Numbered from the stretch's first letter, positions 42,795-53,630 are shown. The stretch: 64,000 nt of DNA from CAYVHU01 sp964451415 (GCA_964451415.1 CAYVHU010000004.1:122844-186843), one strand, 5' to 3'. Notes: generated by a model not told the origin, from the sequence alone. Program-made: numbers and translations.

Positions 42795-43709
42795 TCAACG
42801 TTTGATTGAATAACAAAAGTCGTTTCTTCTGAACCCCTGTATAAATAGCGCGCCGGTCAAATCGCAATGGTCAAGGCGCGCGCGTGCGGCTTCGCGGGCG
42901 ATGGGGTGGGCGTGATACGCAATGCCGAGGCCCGCGGCCTGGATCATGGGCACATCGTTAGCGCCGTCGCCGATGGCCAGGGTCTCGGCCATGGCCATTC
43001 TGTGTTTTGCTGCGATTTCGATGAGTCCTTTGAGTTTTGAATCTTTATTTAAAATGGGCTCGCGCACCGTTCCCGTCAGTTTGCCGCCGGCCATGATCAG
43101 ATGATTGCTATAGGCGCGGTGGAAGCCGACCCAGTCGCGCACTTTGTCGGCAAAAAATGAAAATCCGCCCGAGATCAGCGCCGTGTAGGCCTTGTTTTTG
43201 CGCATGGTGGCGACCAGAACCTGCGCCCCGGGGCTCAGTTCGATACGTGTGAAGGCCCGTTCCAGGAAATTTTCGTTTAATCCTTTCAGCATGGCGACGC
43301 GGGTTTTGAGGGCTTCGTCAAAGCCTATTTCACCGTTCATGGCGCGTTGGGTCAGCGCCGCGACTTCATCCTTGAAACCCGCGAAGTCGGCCAGTTCGTT
43401 CAGGGTTTCGGCGGTGACGATGGTCGAATCCATGTCCGCCATGAGAAGCTTTTTCTTGCGCCCTCCGGCACTTTGCGCGATCACATCAACGGGGACGTCG
43501 CCCAGGGCCTCGCGGAATGTCTTGCGCACGGCCGCATCCGCGGAATCCGTGGGCAAGGTGTCGAAGCCGATATCCACGGCCTCGGCTTCCCCCAACCAGT
43601 CCGGCGGCGTGGTTTCCGCGCCGAGCGCCTCAAGGGCGCTACGGGCCAGATTAACGTGCCCGGTGTCCAAAGCGCCGGGTTGGGAAATCAAGGTCAGAAC
43701 GTTATTCAT
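42795..43709 (-). CDS. serB: Phosphoserine phosphatase SerB
   Basis: A 304-residue enzyme for the last step of serine synthesis. An ACT-like N-terminal region precedes the HAD core: DMDSTIV with nucleophile Asp92 and Asp94, then the SGGFSFF motif and GDGANDVPMIQAAGLGIAYHA. The start codon at 43709 overlaps the divergent miaA start by 2 bp. It is followed after 35 bp by the diguanylate cyclase gene on the same strand. Confidence 0.95.
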   Translation of the reverse strand: MNNVLTLISQPGALDTGHVNLARSALEALGAETTPPDWLGEAEAVDIGFDTLPTDSADAAVRKTFREALGDVPVDVIAQSAGGRKKKLLMADMDSTIVTAETLNELADFAGFKDEVAALTQRAMNGEIGFDEALKTRVAMLKGLNENFLERAFTRIELSPGAQVLVATMRKNKAYTALISGGFSFFADKVRDWVGFHRAYSNHLIMAGGKLTGTVREPILNKDSKLKGLIEIAAKHRMAMAETLAIGDGANDVPMIQAAGLGIAYHAHPIAREAARARLDHCDLTGALFIQGFRRNDFCYSIKR

Positions 43710-44688
43710 GTCAGTCCACGATCACAAACAATTGCAAAAAGACGAAAGGCGCTATGCGCTGATCGTTGCCGGTCCGACGGCCAGCGGTAAATCGGCCCTG
43801 GCGATCGATGTGGCGGAACATTTCCATGGCACCGTGATAAACGCAGACTCTATGCAGGTCTACCGTGAATTGAGAAAAATTACGGCGCGGCCCTCAATCG
43901 CGGACGAATCGCGTGTCCCCCATCGCCTTTTCGGGGTGATGAACGGGTATGAGGCGTGTTCCGCCGGGGCGTGGACGCGCATGGCCGTGGATGAAATCCA
44001 TGCCGCGTTCGCACAAAATCGACTGCCGGTCGTGGTCGGCGGCACGGGGCTGTACTTGCAAAGCCTGAGTGCGGGCCTGTCGCCGATCCCCTCCATTCCT
44101 GAAGCTGTGCGCGCACGCGCACGGGCACGCCTCGGCGAGCTCGGCACCGCCGCGTTTGCCGCCGAGGTCGCCGAACTGGATCCCGTTTCCGCAGAACGTC
44201 TGGCGCCTGCCGACACACAGAGATTGCTGCGGGCCTGGGAAGTCTTCATGCATACCGGACGCACGTTTTCGGCATGGCGTGACGTGCCGCGCGTAAAACC
44301 GCTTCCCGAGGTGCGTTTCGTCACCATCGTTTTGGCGCCACCGCGTCAGCAGCTCTACGGCGCCATTGACGCCCGGTTCGTGGCGATGATGGACGACGGC
44401 GCCCTGGATGAAGTGCGTGCCTTGTTGGCGATGGGGCTGGATCGGGGGCTGCCGGTGATGAAGGCTCTGGGCGTGCCGGAACTGTCCGCGCACCTGCAAG
44501 GGCGGTTGGAGCGCGACGAAGCGATTGCCCGGGCGCAAAGGGCAAGTCGCAACTACGCCAAACGTCAGTTGACCTGGGGACGCCACCAAATTGACGGCGC
44601 GTTCGTCTTGCGCGCGCAATATTCAAAAAGTTTTTACGATGAAATCATTGCATATATTCACCAGTTTCTGTTGACCGGGGGGGATTGA
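43708..44688 (+). CDS. miaA: tRNA dimethylallyltransferase MiaA
   Basis: A 326-residue enzyme that adds a dimethylallyl group to A37 of tRNAs reading UNN codons. The P-loop is AGPTASGKSALA (~21-32), followed by INADSMQVYRELRKITARP, VGGTGLYLQSLSAGL and, in the C-terminal part, ASRNYAKRQLTWGR. The frame is open far upstream but only as the antisense of serB. ATG 43708 is the first family-like start; a TTG at 43732 is another option. Neither has a strong ribosome site. Confidence 0.94.
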   Translation: MSVHDHKQLQKDERRYALIVAGPTASGKSALAIDVAEHFHGTVINADSMQVYRELRKITARPSIADESRVPHRLFGVMNGYEACSAGAWTRMAVDEIHAAFAQNRLPVVVGGTGLYLQSLSAGLSPIPSIPEAVRARARARLGELGTAAFAAEVAELDPVSAERLAPADTQRLLRAWEVFMHTGRTFSAWRDVPRVKPLPEVRFVTIVLAPPRQQLYGAIDARFVAMMDDGALDEVRALLAMGLDRGLPVMKALGVPELSAHLQGRLERDEAIARAQRASRNYAKRQLTWGRHQIDGAFVLRAQYSKSFYDEIIAYIHQFLLTGGD

Positions 44689-44716
44689 ACGGTTACTTTC
44701 CCTTGATCTTACGCTT

Positions 44717-44740
44717 GGGCCTGCCCCTCTGGGGCGGCCC
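44717..44740 (+). terminator. GC-rich hairpin after miaA
   Basis: GGGCCTGCCCC (44717-44727) pairs with GGGGCGGCCC (44731-44740) with one bulged T and a TCT loop. No T run follows, so it may be a weak terminator, or a leader structure of the ilvB mRNA that starts 57 bp later. Confidence 0.5.
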
Positions 44741-44796
44741 AGTTGCGTTCAGGAAAGGATGACCGTGGCGGAGCAACACCATGGCGGAGGAATACC

Positions 44797-46551
<1,755 letters not shown>

Positions 46552-46575
46552 GGTCCGGATTGGGAGAACGAAGCT

Positions 46576-47127
46576 ATGGTCATTTCGGGCATCTACGGCG
46601 CCGCCCCCCTTCAACAGGACGAACACCGGCACACCATCTCGGTGATCGTGGATAACGAGCCGGGCGTTCTGGCGCGTGTTATCGGCCTGTTTTCGGGGCG
46701 CGGCTACAACATTGAAAGCCTGACGGTTGCCGAAACCCGCCATCGTTTAGGGTTGTCACGTATCACCATCGTGACCCGGGGCACGGCCATGATCATCGAA
46801 CAGATCAAGGCGCAGCTGGAACGTCTGGTGCCGGTGCACAGCGTTTCGGACCTGACCCTTGAAAGCCCTTCGGTCGAACGTGAACTGGCTTTGGTGAAGG
46901 TGGTGGGTGTCGGGGAGACGCGCGTTGAAAGTCTGCGCATTGCCGACATCTTTCGTGCCCGCGTGGTGGATTCAACCCGGGAAAGCTTTGTTTTCGAGAT
47001 TGTCGGGGACACCGGCAAGCTCAACGCGTTCATTGAATTGATGAAGGATTTGGGTTTGGAAGACTTGTCGCGCACCGGGGTGGTGGCGATTTCGCGCGGA
47101 CCGGAAGGTATGCCCGGCCAGAATTGA
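46576..47127 (+). CDS. ilvH: Acetolactate synthase, small (regulatory) subunit
   Basis: A 183-residue protein. Its ACT domain begins HTISVIVDNEPGVLARVIGLFSGRGYNIESLTVAET and is the valine-binding, feedback-control part. The C-terminal ALS-associated domain ends GVVAISRGPEGMPGQN. It is 24 bp downstream of ilvB. The stop lies in the first copy of a three-copy 11-bp repeat. Confidence 0.96.
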   Translation: MVISGIYGAAPLQQDEHRHTISVIVDNEPGVLARVIGLFSGRGYNIESLTVAETRHRLGLSRITIVTRGTAMIIEQIKAQLERLVPVHSVSDLTLESPSVERELALVKVVGVGETRVESLRIADIFRARVVDSTRESFVFEIVGDTGKLNAFIELMKDLGLEDLSRTGVVAISRGPEGMPGQN

Positions 47128-47152
47128 TCCAGAATTGATCCAGAATTGATCC
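47120..47152. repeat. Three-copy 11-bp tandem repeat over the ilvH stop codon
   Basis: AGAATTGATCC occurs three times head to tail. The TGA stop of ilvH lies in the first copy, and the other two lie in the short spacer before ilvC. Confidence 0.95.
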
Positions 47153-47193
47153 AAACTTGATTGTTATGAAACTCCAGGAAGGAATACAGGCAA

Positions 47194-48213
47194 ATGCGTG
47201 TCTATTATGATCATGACGCCGATGTGAATCTGATCAAGGGCAAGAAGGTTGCGATCATCGGGTACGGTAGCCAGGGGCATGCCCATGCGTTGAATTTGCG
47301 CGACTCCGGTGTGAAAGAGATTTGCGTGGCGCTGCGCGAAAGTTCCACCAGCCGCGCCAAGGCCGAAGGCGAGGGGCTGACGTGCAAAACCGTGGCCGAA
47401 GCCGCCCAGTGGGCCGACGTCTTGATGATGTTGACCCCCGATGAATTGCAAGCCGACATCTATGACGCCGATATCCGCGACAACATCCGTGCGGATGCGG
47501 CCCTTGTGTTTGCGCATGGTCTGAACGTGCACTTCAATTTGATTGAGCCGCGCAAGGACCTGGATGTGTTCATGGTCGCGCCCAAGGGGCCGGGTCATAC
47601 GGTGCGCGGCGAATATCAAAAAGGCGGCGGCGTGCCGTGCCTGGTCGCGGTTCACCAAGACGCCACCGGCAATGCCCTGGATGTGGCGCTGTCCTATGCT
47701 TCGGGCATTGGCGGCGGGCGTTCCGGCATTATCGAGACGACTTTCAAGGAAGAGTGCGAGACCGATCTGTTCGGGGAGCAGGTGGTGTTGTGCGGCGGCT
47801 TGACGGAACTGATCAAGAACGGCTTCGAGACTCTTGTCGAAGCGGGCTATGCCCCGGAAATGGCGTACTTTGAATGCCTGCACGAGGTTAAACTGATTGT
47901 CGATCTGATCTATGAAGGCGGCATGGCCAACATGCGTTATTCCATTTCCAACACGGCGGAATACGGTGATTACGTCAGTGGCCCGCGCATTGTGAACGCG
48001 GATACCAAGAAAGAGATGAAACGCGTTCTCGACGATATTCAGTCGGGTCGTTTCACGCGCGATTGGATGTTGGAATGCAAGGCCGGACAGCCCAGTTTCA
48101 AGGCCACCCGCCGGCGCAACGCCGCACACCAGATCGAGGAAGTGGGCGAACGCCTGCGCGCCATGATGCCATGGATTTCCGCGAATAAGTTGGTGGACAA
48201 GGAAAAGAACTAA
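47194..48213 (+). CDS. ilvC: Ketol-acid reductoisomerase
   Basis: A 339-residue class I (short) enzyme that converts acetolactate to dihydroxyvalerate with NADPH and Mg. The Rossmann motif is IGYGSQGHAHALNLRDSG (~26-43). The magnesium-site Asp/Glu lie in TFKEECETDLFGEQVVLCGG and EMAYFECLHEVKLIVDL. It ends the ilvB-ilvH-ilvC run at a clear terminator. Confidence 0.97.
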   Translation: MRVYYDHDADVNLIKGKKVAIIGYGSQGHAHALNLRDSGVKEICVALRESSTSRAKAEGEGLTCKTVAEAAQWADVLMMLTPDELQADIYDADIRDNIRADAALVFAHGLNVHFNLIEPRKDLDVFMVAPKGPGHTVRGEYQKGGGVPCLVAVHQDATGNALDVALSYASGIGGGRSGIIETTFKEECETDLFGEQVVLCGGLTELIKNGFETLVEAGYAPEMAYFECLHEVKLIVDLIYEGGMANMRYSISNTAEYGDYVSGPRIVNADTKKEMKRVLDDIQSGRFTRDWMLECKAGQPSFKATRRRNAAHQIEEVGERLRAMMPWISANKLVDKEKN

Positions 48214-48237
48214 ACATTTTTGTGGAATTGCGGCATA

Positions 48238-48271
48238 AAAGGGGGCGGAGCCGAAAGGCTTCGCCCCCTTT
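48238..48271 (+). terminator. Intrinsic terminator after ilvC
   Basis: AAAAGGGGGCGGAGCC and GGCTTCGCCCCCTTT pair around a GAAA tetraloop, 24 bp past the ilvC stop. Confidence 0.9.
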
Positions 48272-48568
48272 GCATTGCGAGAAAATGCAGGCTGGATCAA
48301 TCTTGAGGCGGGAAATTCCATATTCTTTTCATAAGGTATTTGGGGTAGAAAAACGCACATGATAACAGCGCTATGCGAGATACATTGCGATGAATATAAT
48401 TTCACATGTAGCGCGCGGCTTAAGTAATCACATATACTTTCAAAGATAGACCCCAATTTGTAATTTGATTTTACAGGGAGAAAGTGGCAATACCAAGATC
48501 TCGGGAGGGGATGTTTTCAAACATTCGTTTGAAAACGATATGATTTTCAAGGGTTAAGGAGTTAGGTT
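48272..48568. other. AT-rich leader region of the cytochrome c gene
   Basis: No gene seen in this 297-bp stretch. It is much richer in A and T than the flanks and contains a perfect palindrome at 48513-48536. The promoter of the cytochrome gene should be here, but no clear -35/-10 pair stands out. Confidence 0.5.
48513..48536. promoter_or_regulatory. Perfect palindrome upstream of the cytochrome c gene
   Basis: GTTTTCAAAC and GTTTGAAAAC are exact inverse complements separated by ATTC, 33 bp before the start codon. It could be an operator or a 5' UTR hairpin that shapes translation; the AAGGAG ribosome site lies 20 bp after it. Confidence 0.65.
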
Positions 48569-49372
48569 ATGAGGAACATTTCGTTAGGTGTGCGTACAGC
48601 TTCCATGTTGGCCGCCGCCTTGATGTTGACGTCCGGGGCCAGTGTGGCTTTCGCTTCAAGCGACCACGACCACAAAGGTCATAGCGTGGATTATGTCGAT
48701 GGTTACCCGGACAGTCCTTCGCAAACCTGGGTCATGTCCTTTGGTGGCCGACTTTATGACAGCTGGTTCGAGGCCTTGGGTAAAGATGAGCCGAAAACTA
48801 CCAATCCTGCGTGGCCTGCTTCCAACAAGGCCGTCACGGGTGGCGACACTTGGCGTTGTGAGGCCTGCCATGGCTGGGATTTCAAGGGTAAGGATGGCGC
48901 TAATGCCTCCGGCGACTTCAAAACCGGTATTAAGGGCGTGCGAAACGTGGCGGGAATGGCGCCTGCTAAAATTGTGAAGTTGATCGAAAGCAAGAACCAC
49001 GCTTTCATCAAAGGCAAGATCCCCCAAAGGGACATGTTGTTGCTCGCTAAATTCCTGTCCAAAGGACAATACGACGTTTCCAAGTACGTTGACTTGAAGG
49101 GAAATGTGAAGGGCGATCCCGCCAAGGGCAAGCCGATTTTCCAGAACGTCTGCGCCGCCTGTCATGGCTATGATGGCTTGGCTTTCAACTTCGACAGTCC
49201 TGAAGATCCTTCCTACGTCGGGACCGAAGCGAACGATGCCACGCTTGAGACTTTCTACCATATCAGTCGCGGCGTTCCCGGTGCGGCGATGCCTTCCATG
49301 GGGATTCTTCCTCCTCAGACCAGGGCCGACCTTTTGGCGTACATCAAGACCCTGCCGACGACCAAGAAGTAA
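48569..49372 (+). CDS. Periplasmic dihaem c-type cytochrome
   Basis: A 267-residue protein with a Sec signal peptide cleaved near residue 29 (SVAFAS-SDHDHKGH). There are two haem sites, C97EACH101 and C195AACH199, each followed by a class I-like domain; the second has a likely Met ligand in AAMPSMG. The mature N-terminus is His/Asp-rich. The role is electron transfer; which donor or acceptor it uses cannot be told. It stands alone between two terminators. Confidence 0.9.
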   Translation: MRNISLGVRTASMLAAALMLTSGASVAFASSDHDHKGHSVDYVDGYPDSPSQTWVMSFGGRLYDSWFEALGKDEPKTTNPAWPASNKAVTGGDTWRCEACHGWDFKGKDGANASGDFKTGIKGVRNVAGMAPAKIVKLIESKNHAFIKGKIPQRDMLLLAKFLSKGQYDVSKYVDLKGNVKGDPAKGKPIFQNVCAACHGYDGLAFNFDSPEDPSYVGTEANDATLETFYHISRGVPGAAMPSMGILPPQTRADLLAYIKTLPTTKK

Positions 49373-49414
49373 GCATACCGACGAAATCTCGGGGGAGGGA
49401 TTTCAATCGGGGGG

Positions 49415-49444
49415 AGGCGGAGCCGCGAGGCTCCGCCTTTTTTT
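49415..49444 (+). terminator. Intrinsic terminator after the cytochrome gene
   Basis: AGGCGGAGCC and GGCTCCGCCT pair perfectly around GCGA and are followed by seven T residues. Confidence 0.95.
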
Positions 49445-49821
49445 GTTTCCCTCGCTTTGAGAGAAAATTCCAAAATGGGTTGACGCCCACCTGTGTGCGC
49501 GGTCTAATCAACGCGTTTGCATGTGTAAACGCAGCCACAGAAACCAGTTTTGGGACCAGCATCATGACGGCAAGGGCCGCCATTTTGAGAATCGATGAAA
49601 TCTTGAAAGCGGACGTGTACGCTGAGGGCAGAAGCGCGTGCGCGTTTTTGCTCTTATCCGGTTTCCTGCTGGCGGGTCTGTTGCTCAGTGAGTCCCTTCT
49701 CCTTAGGTTCCCCTGACGCCTGCGGTTTTTAAAGACCGATGGCGTGCGGGGGATAACCATTCACCGCGCGGCGCGAAGCTGTCGGCGCGAACCTGAGACT
49801 TCTTCTGAAGGAACAAGACCC
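49445..49821. other. 377-bp region ahead of leuA
   Basis: It must hold the leuA promoter. A weak candidate small reading frame (ATG 49564 to 49716, plus strand, ~50 residues ending in a hydrophobic FLLLSGFLLAGLLLSESLLLRF) is Leu-rich at its end: over a dozen Leu in the last 20 residues. A leucine-rich stretch ahead of leuA is what a leu attenuation leader would show, but I see no clear terminator/antiterminator pair, and the frame is long for a leader peptide. Confidence 0.4.
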
Positions 49822-51399
49822 ATGAGTCCCCGCAAAAACACATCGACGAGCGCGCCTTGTAATGATCGCGTCGTTATTTTTGATACGACCTTGCGTGATG
49901 GCGAGCAATCGCCCGGTGCGTCCATGAACCTGGATGAAAAAATGCGCATCGCCCGAGTCTTGGAAGAAATGGGTGTTGATGTCATCGAAGCCGGATTTCC
50001 CATTGCTTCGGACGGCGATTTTGAAGCCGTCAACGAAATTTCCAAGATCATCAAAAACGCCACGGTGTGCGGTCTGGCCCGCGCCACGAAAGGTGATATC
50101 GAACGCTGCGCTGCCGCATTGGAGCCCGCTGCCGAGAAACGGATTCACACGTTTATTTCCACCAGTCCCGTGCACATGAAATACAAGTTGCAGATGGAGC
50201 CGGAACAGGTCCTGGAGAAGATTCGCGAAAGCGTAGGCTTTGCCCGCAATTTTACCAACGATGTGGAATGGTCGGCCGAAGACGGCACCCGAACCGAACA
50301 TGATTTCCTGTGTCGTTGTGTGGAGACGGCCATTGATGCCGGGGCCACGACCGTCAATATCCCCGATACCGTGGGCTACACCATGCCGCACGAGTACGAA
50401 GCCCTGTTCGCGATGGTGTTGGCGCGCGTTCCCAACGCCCACAAGGCCATTTTTTCGGTCCATTGCCATAACGATCTGGGGCTGGCGGTGGCCAATTCCC
50501 TGGCGGCGGTCGGGGCGGGTGCGCGCCAGATTGAATGCACCATCAACGGGTTGGGCGAACGTGCGGGGAACGCGGCTTTGGAAGAAATCGTCATGGCCTT
50601 GAAGACGCGCCAGGATTTGATGCCCTATGTCACCGATGTGGTGAGCGAGGACATCATGAAGGCCTCGCGTCTGGTGTCGGCCGTCACCGGTTTCACGGTG
50701 CAACCCAACAAGGCCATTGTCGGCGCCAACGCGTTTGCGCACGAATCGGGGATTCATCAAGACGGCATGTTGAAGAATGCCGAAACCTACGAGATCATGG
50801 CCCCGGAATCGATCGGTTTGAGCCAATCGAATCTGGTTCTGGGCAAGCATTCGGGACGCCATGCGTTCAAGGAAAAGCTGAAGGAATTGGGCTACGACAT
50901 CGGCGCCAATGCGATCGAAGTCGCGTTCAAGGGCTTCAAGGACCTTGCGGACAAGAAAAAAGAAATTTTTGACGAGGACATCCTGGCCCTGGTGGACGAC
51001 CAACTCATGGGAGTCAACGACACCTTGCAACTGGAGTCTCTGGAAATTCTCTGCGGCACCGCCCACAATCCTCCCGAGGCGAGCTTGGAAATAAAAATCA
51101 ACGGCGAGGTTAAATCCTGCCGCTCCACGGGCGATGGGCCGGTGGATGCCGCATTCAACGCCATCAAGGAATTGTTCCCGCACACGGCGCGTCTTCAACT
51201 GTATCAGGTCCACGCGGTGACCCAGGGCACCGACGCCCAGGCCGAAGTCACGGTGCGTCTGGAAGAAGATGGCCGCACCGTCAATGGTCAGGCGGCGGAT
51301 ACCGATACCATGGTGTCCAGCGTCAAAGCCTACGTGAATGCCCTGAACAAGCTGTTGGTGAAGCGCGAAAAAACCGCACCGAACGCGCTTTCTGCCTAG
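49822..51399 (+). CDS. leuA: 2-isopropylmalate synthase
   Basis: A 525-residue enzyme for the first leucine-specific step, joining acetyl-CoA and 2-oxoisovalerate. The TIM barrel starts VIFDTTLRDGEQSPGASM; the metal-site HxH is in FSVHCHNDLGLAVANS and NGLGERAGNAALEE is the second signature. The C-terminal LeuA dimer domain (about 395-515) binds leucine for feedback. Start at ATG 49822 with AAGGA ahead; an upstream in-frame extension is not family-like. Confidence 0.96.
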   Translation: MSPRKNTSTSAPCNDRVVIFDTTLRDGEQSPGASMNLDEKMRIARVLEEMGVDVIEAGFPIASDGDFEAVNEISKIIKNATVCGLARATKGDIERCAAALEPAAEKRIHTFISTSPVHMKYKLQMEPEQVLEKIRESVGFARNFTNDVEWSAEDGTRTEHDFLCRCVETAIDAGATTVNIPDTVGYTMPHEYEALFAMVLARVPNAHKAIFSVHCHNDLGLAVANSLAAVGAGARQIECTINGLGERAGNAALEEIVMALKTRQDLMPYVTDVVSEDIMKASRLVSAVTGFTVQPNKAIVGANAFAHESGIHQDGMLKNAETYEIMAPESIGLSQSNLVLGKHSGRHAFKEKLKELGYDIGANAIEVAFKGFKDLADKKKEIFDEDILALVDDQLMGVNDTLQLESLEILCGTAHNPPEASLEIKINGEVKSCRSTGDGPVDAAFNAIKELFPHTARLQLYQVHAVTQGTDAQAEVTVRLEEDGRTVNGQAADTDTMVSSVKAYVNALNKLLVKREKTAPNALSA

Positions 51400-51430
51400 C
51401 AATGGAGACGTTTGGTTGAGTATAAAGGGA

Positions 51431-51454
51431 GTGCTGGAGCCGATTCTCCGGCAC
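51431..51454 (+). terminator. Hairpin after leuA
   Basis: GTGCTGGAG and CTCCGGCAC form a 9-bp stem with a CCGATT loop, 32 bp past the stop. A T run is absent, so termination is uncertain. Confidence 0.45.
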
Positions 51455-51550
51455 TTCGCGTATGAAGGTTCCCATCTGCGTGCCCGTTTCCGAACCCATT
51501 TTTCAGGGTGTCGTGAGTCAACAAGTTGTTTTTTTGGGATTTAGCAACCA

Positions 51551-52591
51551 ATGCTTTCTTCTCTTTTCGGGTTTCTCTCCGCCGACATGGCCATCGACCT
51601 GGGCACCGCCAATACCCTTGTTTACGTCAAGGGCAAAGGCATCGTCTTGAACGAACCTTCCGTTGTGGCCATCACCGAATTCAAAGGCAAGAAACAGGTT
51701 CTTGCGGTTGGCAACGAAGCCAAACAGATGCTGGGCCGCACACCAGGCGATATCCATGCCATCCGTCCCTTGCGTGACGGTGTCATTGCCGACTTCGAGG
51801 TTGCGGAGGAAATGATCAAGTATTTCATCCGTAAGGTGCATAACCGCCGCTCTTTCGCCAGTCCTCTGGTTGTGGTGTGCGTGCCGTCGGGGTCGACCGC
51901 CGTGGAACGGCGCGCCATCCAGGAAAGCGCTGAAAGTGCCGGCGCACGGAAAGTCTACTTGATCGAAGAGCCGATGGCCGCGGCCATCGGCGCGGGCCTG
52001 CCGGTGACGGAACCTACGGGGTCCATGGTCGTCGATATCGGCGGCGGCACCACGGAAGTTGCGGTGCTGTCCTTAGGGGGCATCGTGTATGCGCGCTCGG
52101 TGCGCGTCGGTGGCGACAAGATGGATGAGGCGATTATTGCATACATTCGCCGTAATCATAATTTATTGGTAGGCGAAGCGTCGGCGGCGCGGATCAAGGA
52201 AACGATCGGTTCGGCCTGTCCGCCGGAAGAAGGCGAAGGGCGCACGATGGATATCAAGGGCCGCGACCTGATGAATGGTGTTCCCAAGGAGATTGTGATT
52301 TCCGAACGCCAGATTGCGGAATCCCTGGCCGAACCGGTCGGGGCGATTATCGAAGCGGTCAAGGTGGCCCTGGAACACACCGCGCCGGAATTGGCCGCCG
52401 ATATCGTGGACAAGGGCATCGTGCTGACCGGTGGCGGCGGGTTGCTGGGCAATATCGACCACGTGCTGCGTCATGCCACGGGGTTGCCCGTTTCCATCGC
52501 GGATGATCCGTTGTCCTGCGTGGTGATGGGAACGGGACGTGCGTTGGAGGAAATGAAGAAATTGCGCAACGTCTTGACGACAATGTATTAG
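51551..52591 (+). CDS. mreB: Rod shape-determining protein MreB
   Basis: A 346-residue bacterial actin that directs lateral wall synthesis. DLGTANTLVYVKGKGIVLNEPSVVA, the adenosine site VVDIGGGTTEVAVLSLGGIVYARSVRVGGDKMDEAI and the C-terminal LTGGGGLLGNIDHVLRHATGLPV are complete. The amphipathic N-terminus MLSSLFGFLSADM suits membrane binding. It heads mreB-mreC-mreD-mrdA-rodA. Confidence 0.97.
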   Translation: MLSSLFGFLSADMAIDLGTANTLVYVKGKGIVLNEPSVVAITEFKGKKQVLAVGNEAKQMLGRTPGDIHAIRPLRDGVIADFEVAEEMIKYFIRKVHNRRSFASPLVVVCVPSGSTAVERRAIQESAESAGARKVYLIEEPMAAAIGAGLPVTEPTGSMVVDIGGGTTEVAVLSLGGIVYARSVRVGGDKMDEAIIAYIRRNHNLLVGEASAARIKETIGSACPPEEGEGRTMDIKGRDLMNGVPKEIVISERQIAESLAEPVGAIIEAVKVALEHTAPELAADIVDKGIVLTGGGGLLGNIDHVLRHATGLPVSIADDPLSCVVMGTGRALEEMKKLRNVLTTMY

Positions 52592-52745
52592 GCTGAACGT
52601 TACGGGAGAAATTTTTACGGGTTTTTCCATTTTTGCATCGCCGCTGTTTTCGGAACGCATTGACTTTTGACGTATGCGTTGCGTTGAGGCAGATGGTGGC
52701 GATTTTTCCGAGCAGTCCGTCGCGCAAAAGGCGGGGGAGTTCACA

Positions 52746-53630
52746 GTGAAGAACCGCAAGCACATGAGCCTTAATGGCCCGGCGCAGCTCGGTTTCGGGG
52801 CGACGGGTCGTTTTGTCTATGTGGGTTTGATCGTGGCGGCATTGGCGTTGATGCTTGCAAGCAAACTCGACACGAAGGTGATGAACGATGTGCGTGGCGC
52901 CGTCACCGATACCCTCGCCCCGCTGATGGAGGCTTTGTCGCGCCCCGTGGCGAGTTTCGAGCGTTTGGTGGGCGAGGCGGTAACCTTGCGGGAATTGCGT
53001 GCGGAAAATATTCGTTTGCGAGCGCAAAACCGGCGTTTGATGGAATGGCAGGCGGCGGCGCGAAAACTTGCCATAGAGAATCGCCAAATCAAGGCTTTGT
53101 TGAATTTTGCGCCCGGGGCCGAGCCGGGGTTCGCCACGGCGCGTGTTTTTGCTGACGCAGGCGGTCCTTTTGTGCGCTCGATTCTGGTCGGTGCGGGCTC
53201 ACGCGACGGCGTGACCAAGGGACAGGCGGTGATTACCGGTAGCGGCCTCGTTGGGCGGGTTCAGGGCGTCGGAAAACGTGCCGTACGGGTGCTTCTTCTG
53301 ACCGATTTGAATTCGCGGATTCCCGTGGTCGTGGAAAGCAATCGGGCGCGGGCTATTCTGGCGGGGGACAATTCCGCGCGGCCTCGGTTGATTCATTTGC
53401 CCCCCGGCGCGATCGTGAATGTCGGTGATCGTATTGTGACTTCCGGCCATGGCGGAGCTTTTCCCCCGGGCATCCCCGTCGGTGTGGTGATTCAAGTTGG
53501 TGAAAAGGTGCTGCGGGTGAAGCCTTACATCCACCCCGATCAACTGGAATATGTGCGTATCGTCGATTACGGATTGAAGGGAATTCTGGATTCGTCCTCT
53601 GCTGTGGAAGGCGCCGGTGTGTCGCGATGA
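52746..53630 (+). CDS. mreC: Rod shape-determining protein MreC
   Basis: A 294-residue protein with one N-terminal membrane helix (FVYVGLIVAALALMLASKL), a coiled coil (LRELRAENIRLRAQNRRLMEWQAAARKLAIENRQIKALLNF) and two beta-barrel periplasmic domains with VGAGSRDGVTKGQAVITGSGLVGRV. Start chosen at GTG 52746 because GGGGGAG is just upstream; longer in-frame options lack a ribosome site. Its stop overlaps the mreD start (ATGA). Confidence 0.93.
   Translation: MKNRKHMSLNGPAQLGFGATGRFVYVGLIVAALALMLASKLDTKVMNDVRGAVTDTLAPLMEALSRPVASFERLVGEAVTLRELRAENIRLRAQNRRLMEWQAAARKLAIENRQIKALLNFAPGAEPGFATARVFADAGGPFVRSILVGAGSRDGVTKGQAVITGSGLVGRVQGVGKRAVRVLLLTDLNSRIPVVVESNRARAILAGDNSARPRLIHLPPGAIVNVGDRIVTSGHGGAFPPGIPVGVVIQVGEKVLRVKPYIHPDQLEYVRIVDYGLKGILDSSSAVEGAGVSR

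Noticed and set aside
43192..43707. Upstream extension of miaA
   Set aside because: The frame is open only because it lies antisense to serB; the residues do not resemble MiaA N-termini.
47164..48456. 430-codon open frame on the minus strand over ilvC
   Set aside because: Antisense shadow; it also runs through the ilvC terminator hairpin, which a real gene would be unlikely to tolerate.
49729..51402. 557-codon open frame on the minus strand
   Set aside because: Exact antisense shadow of leuA; the translation has no recognisable domain and leuA is certain.
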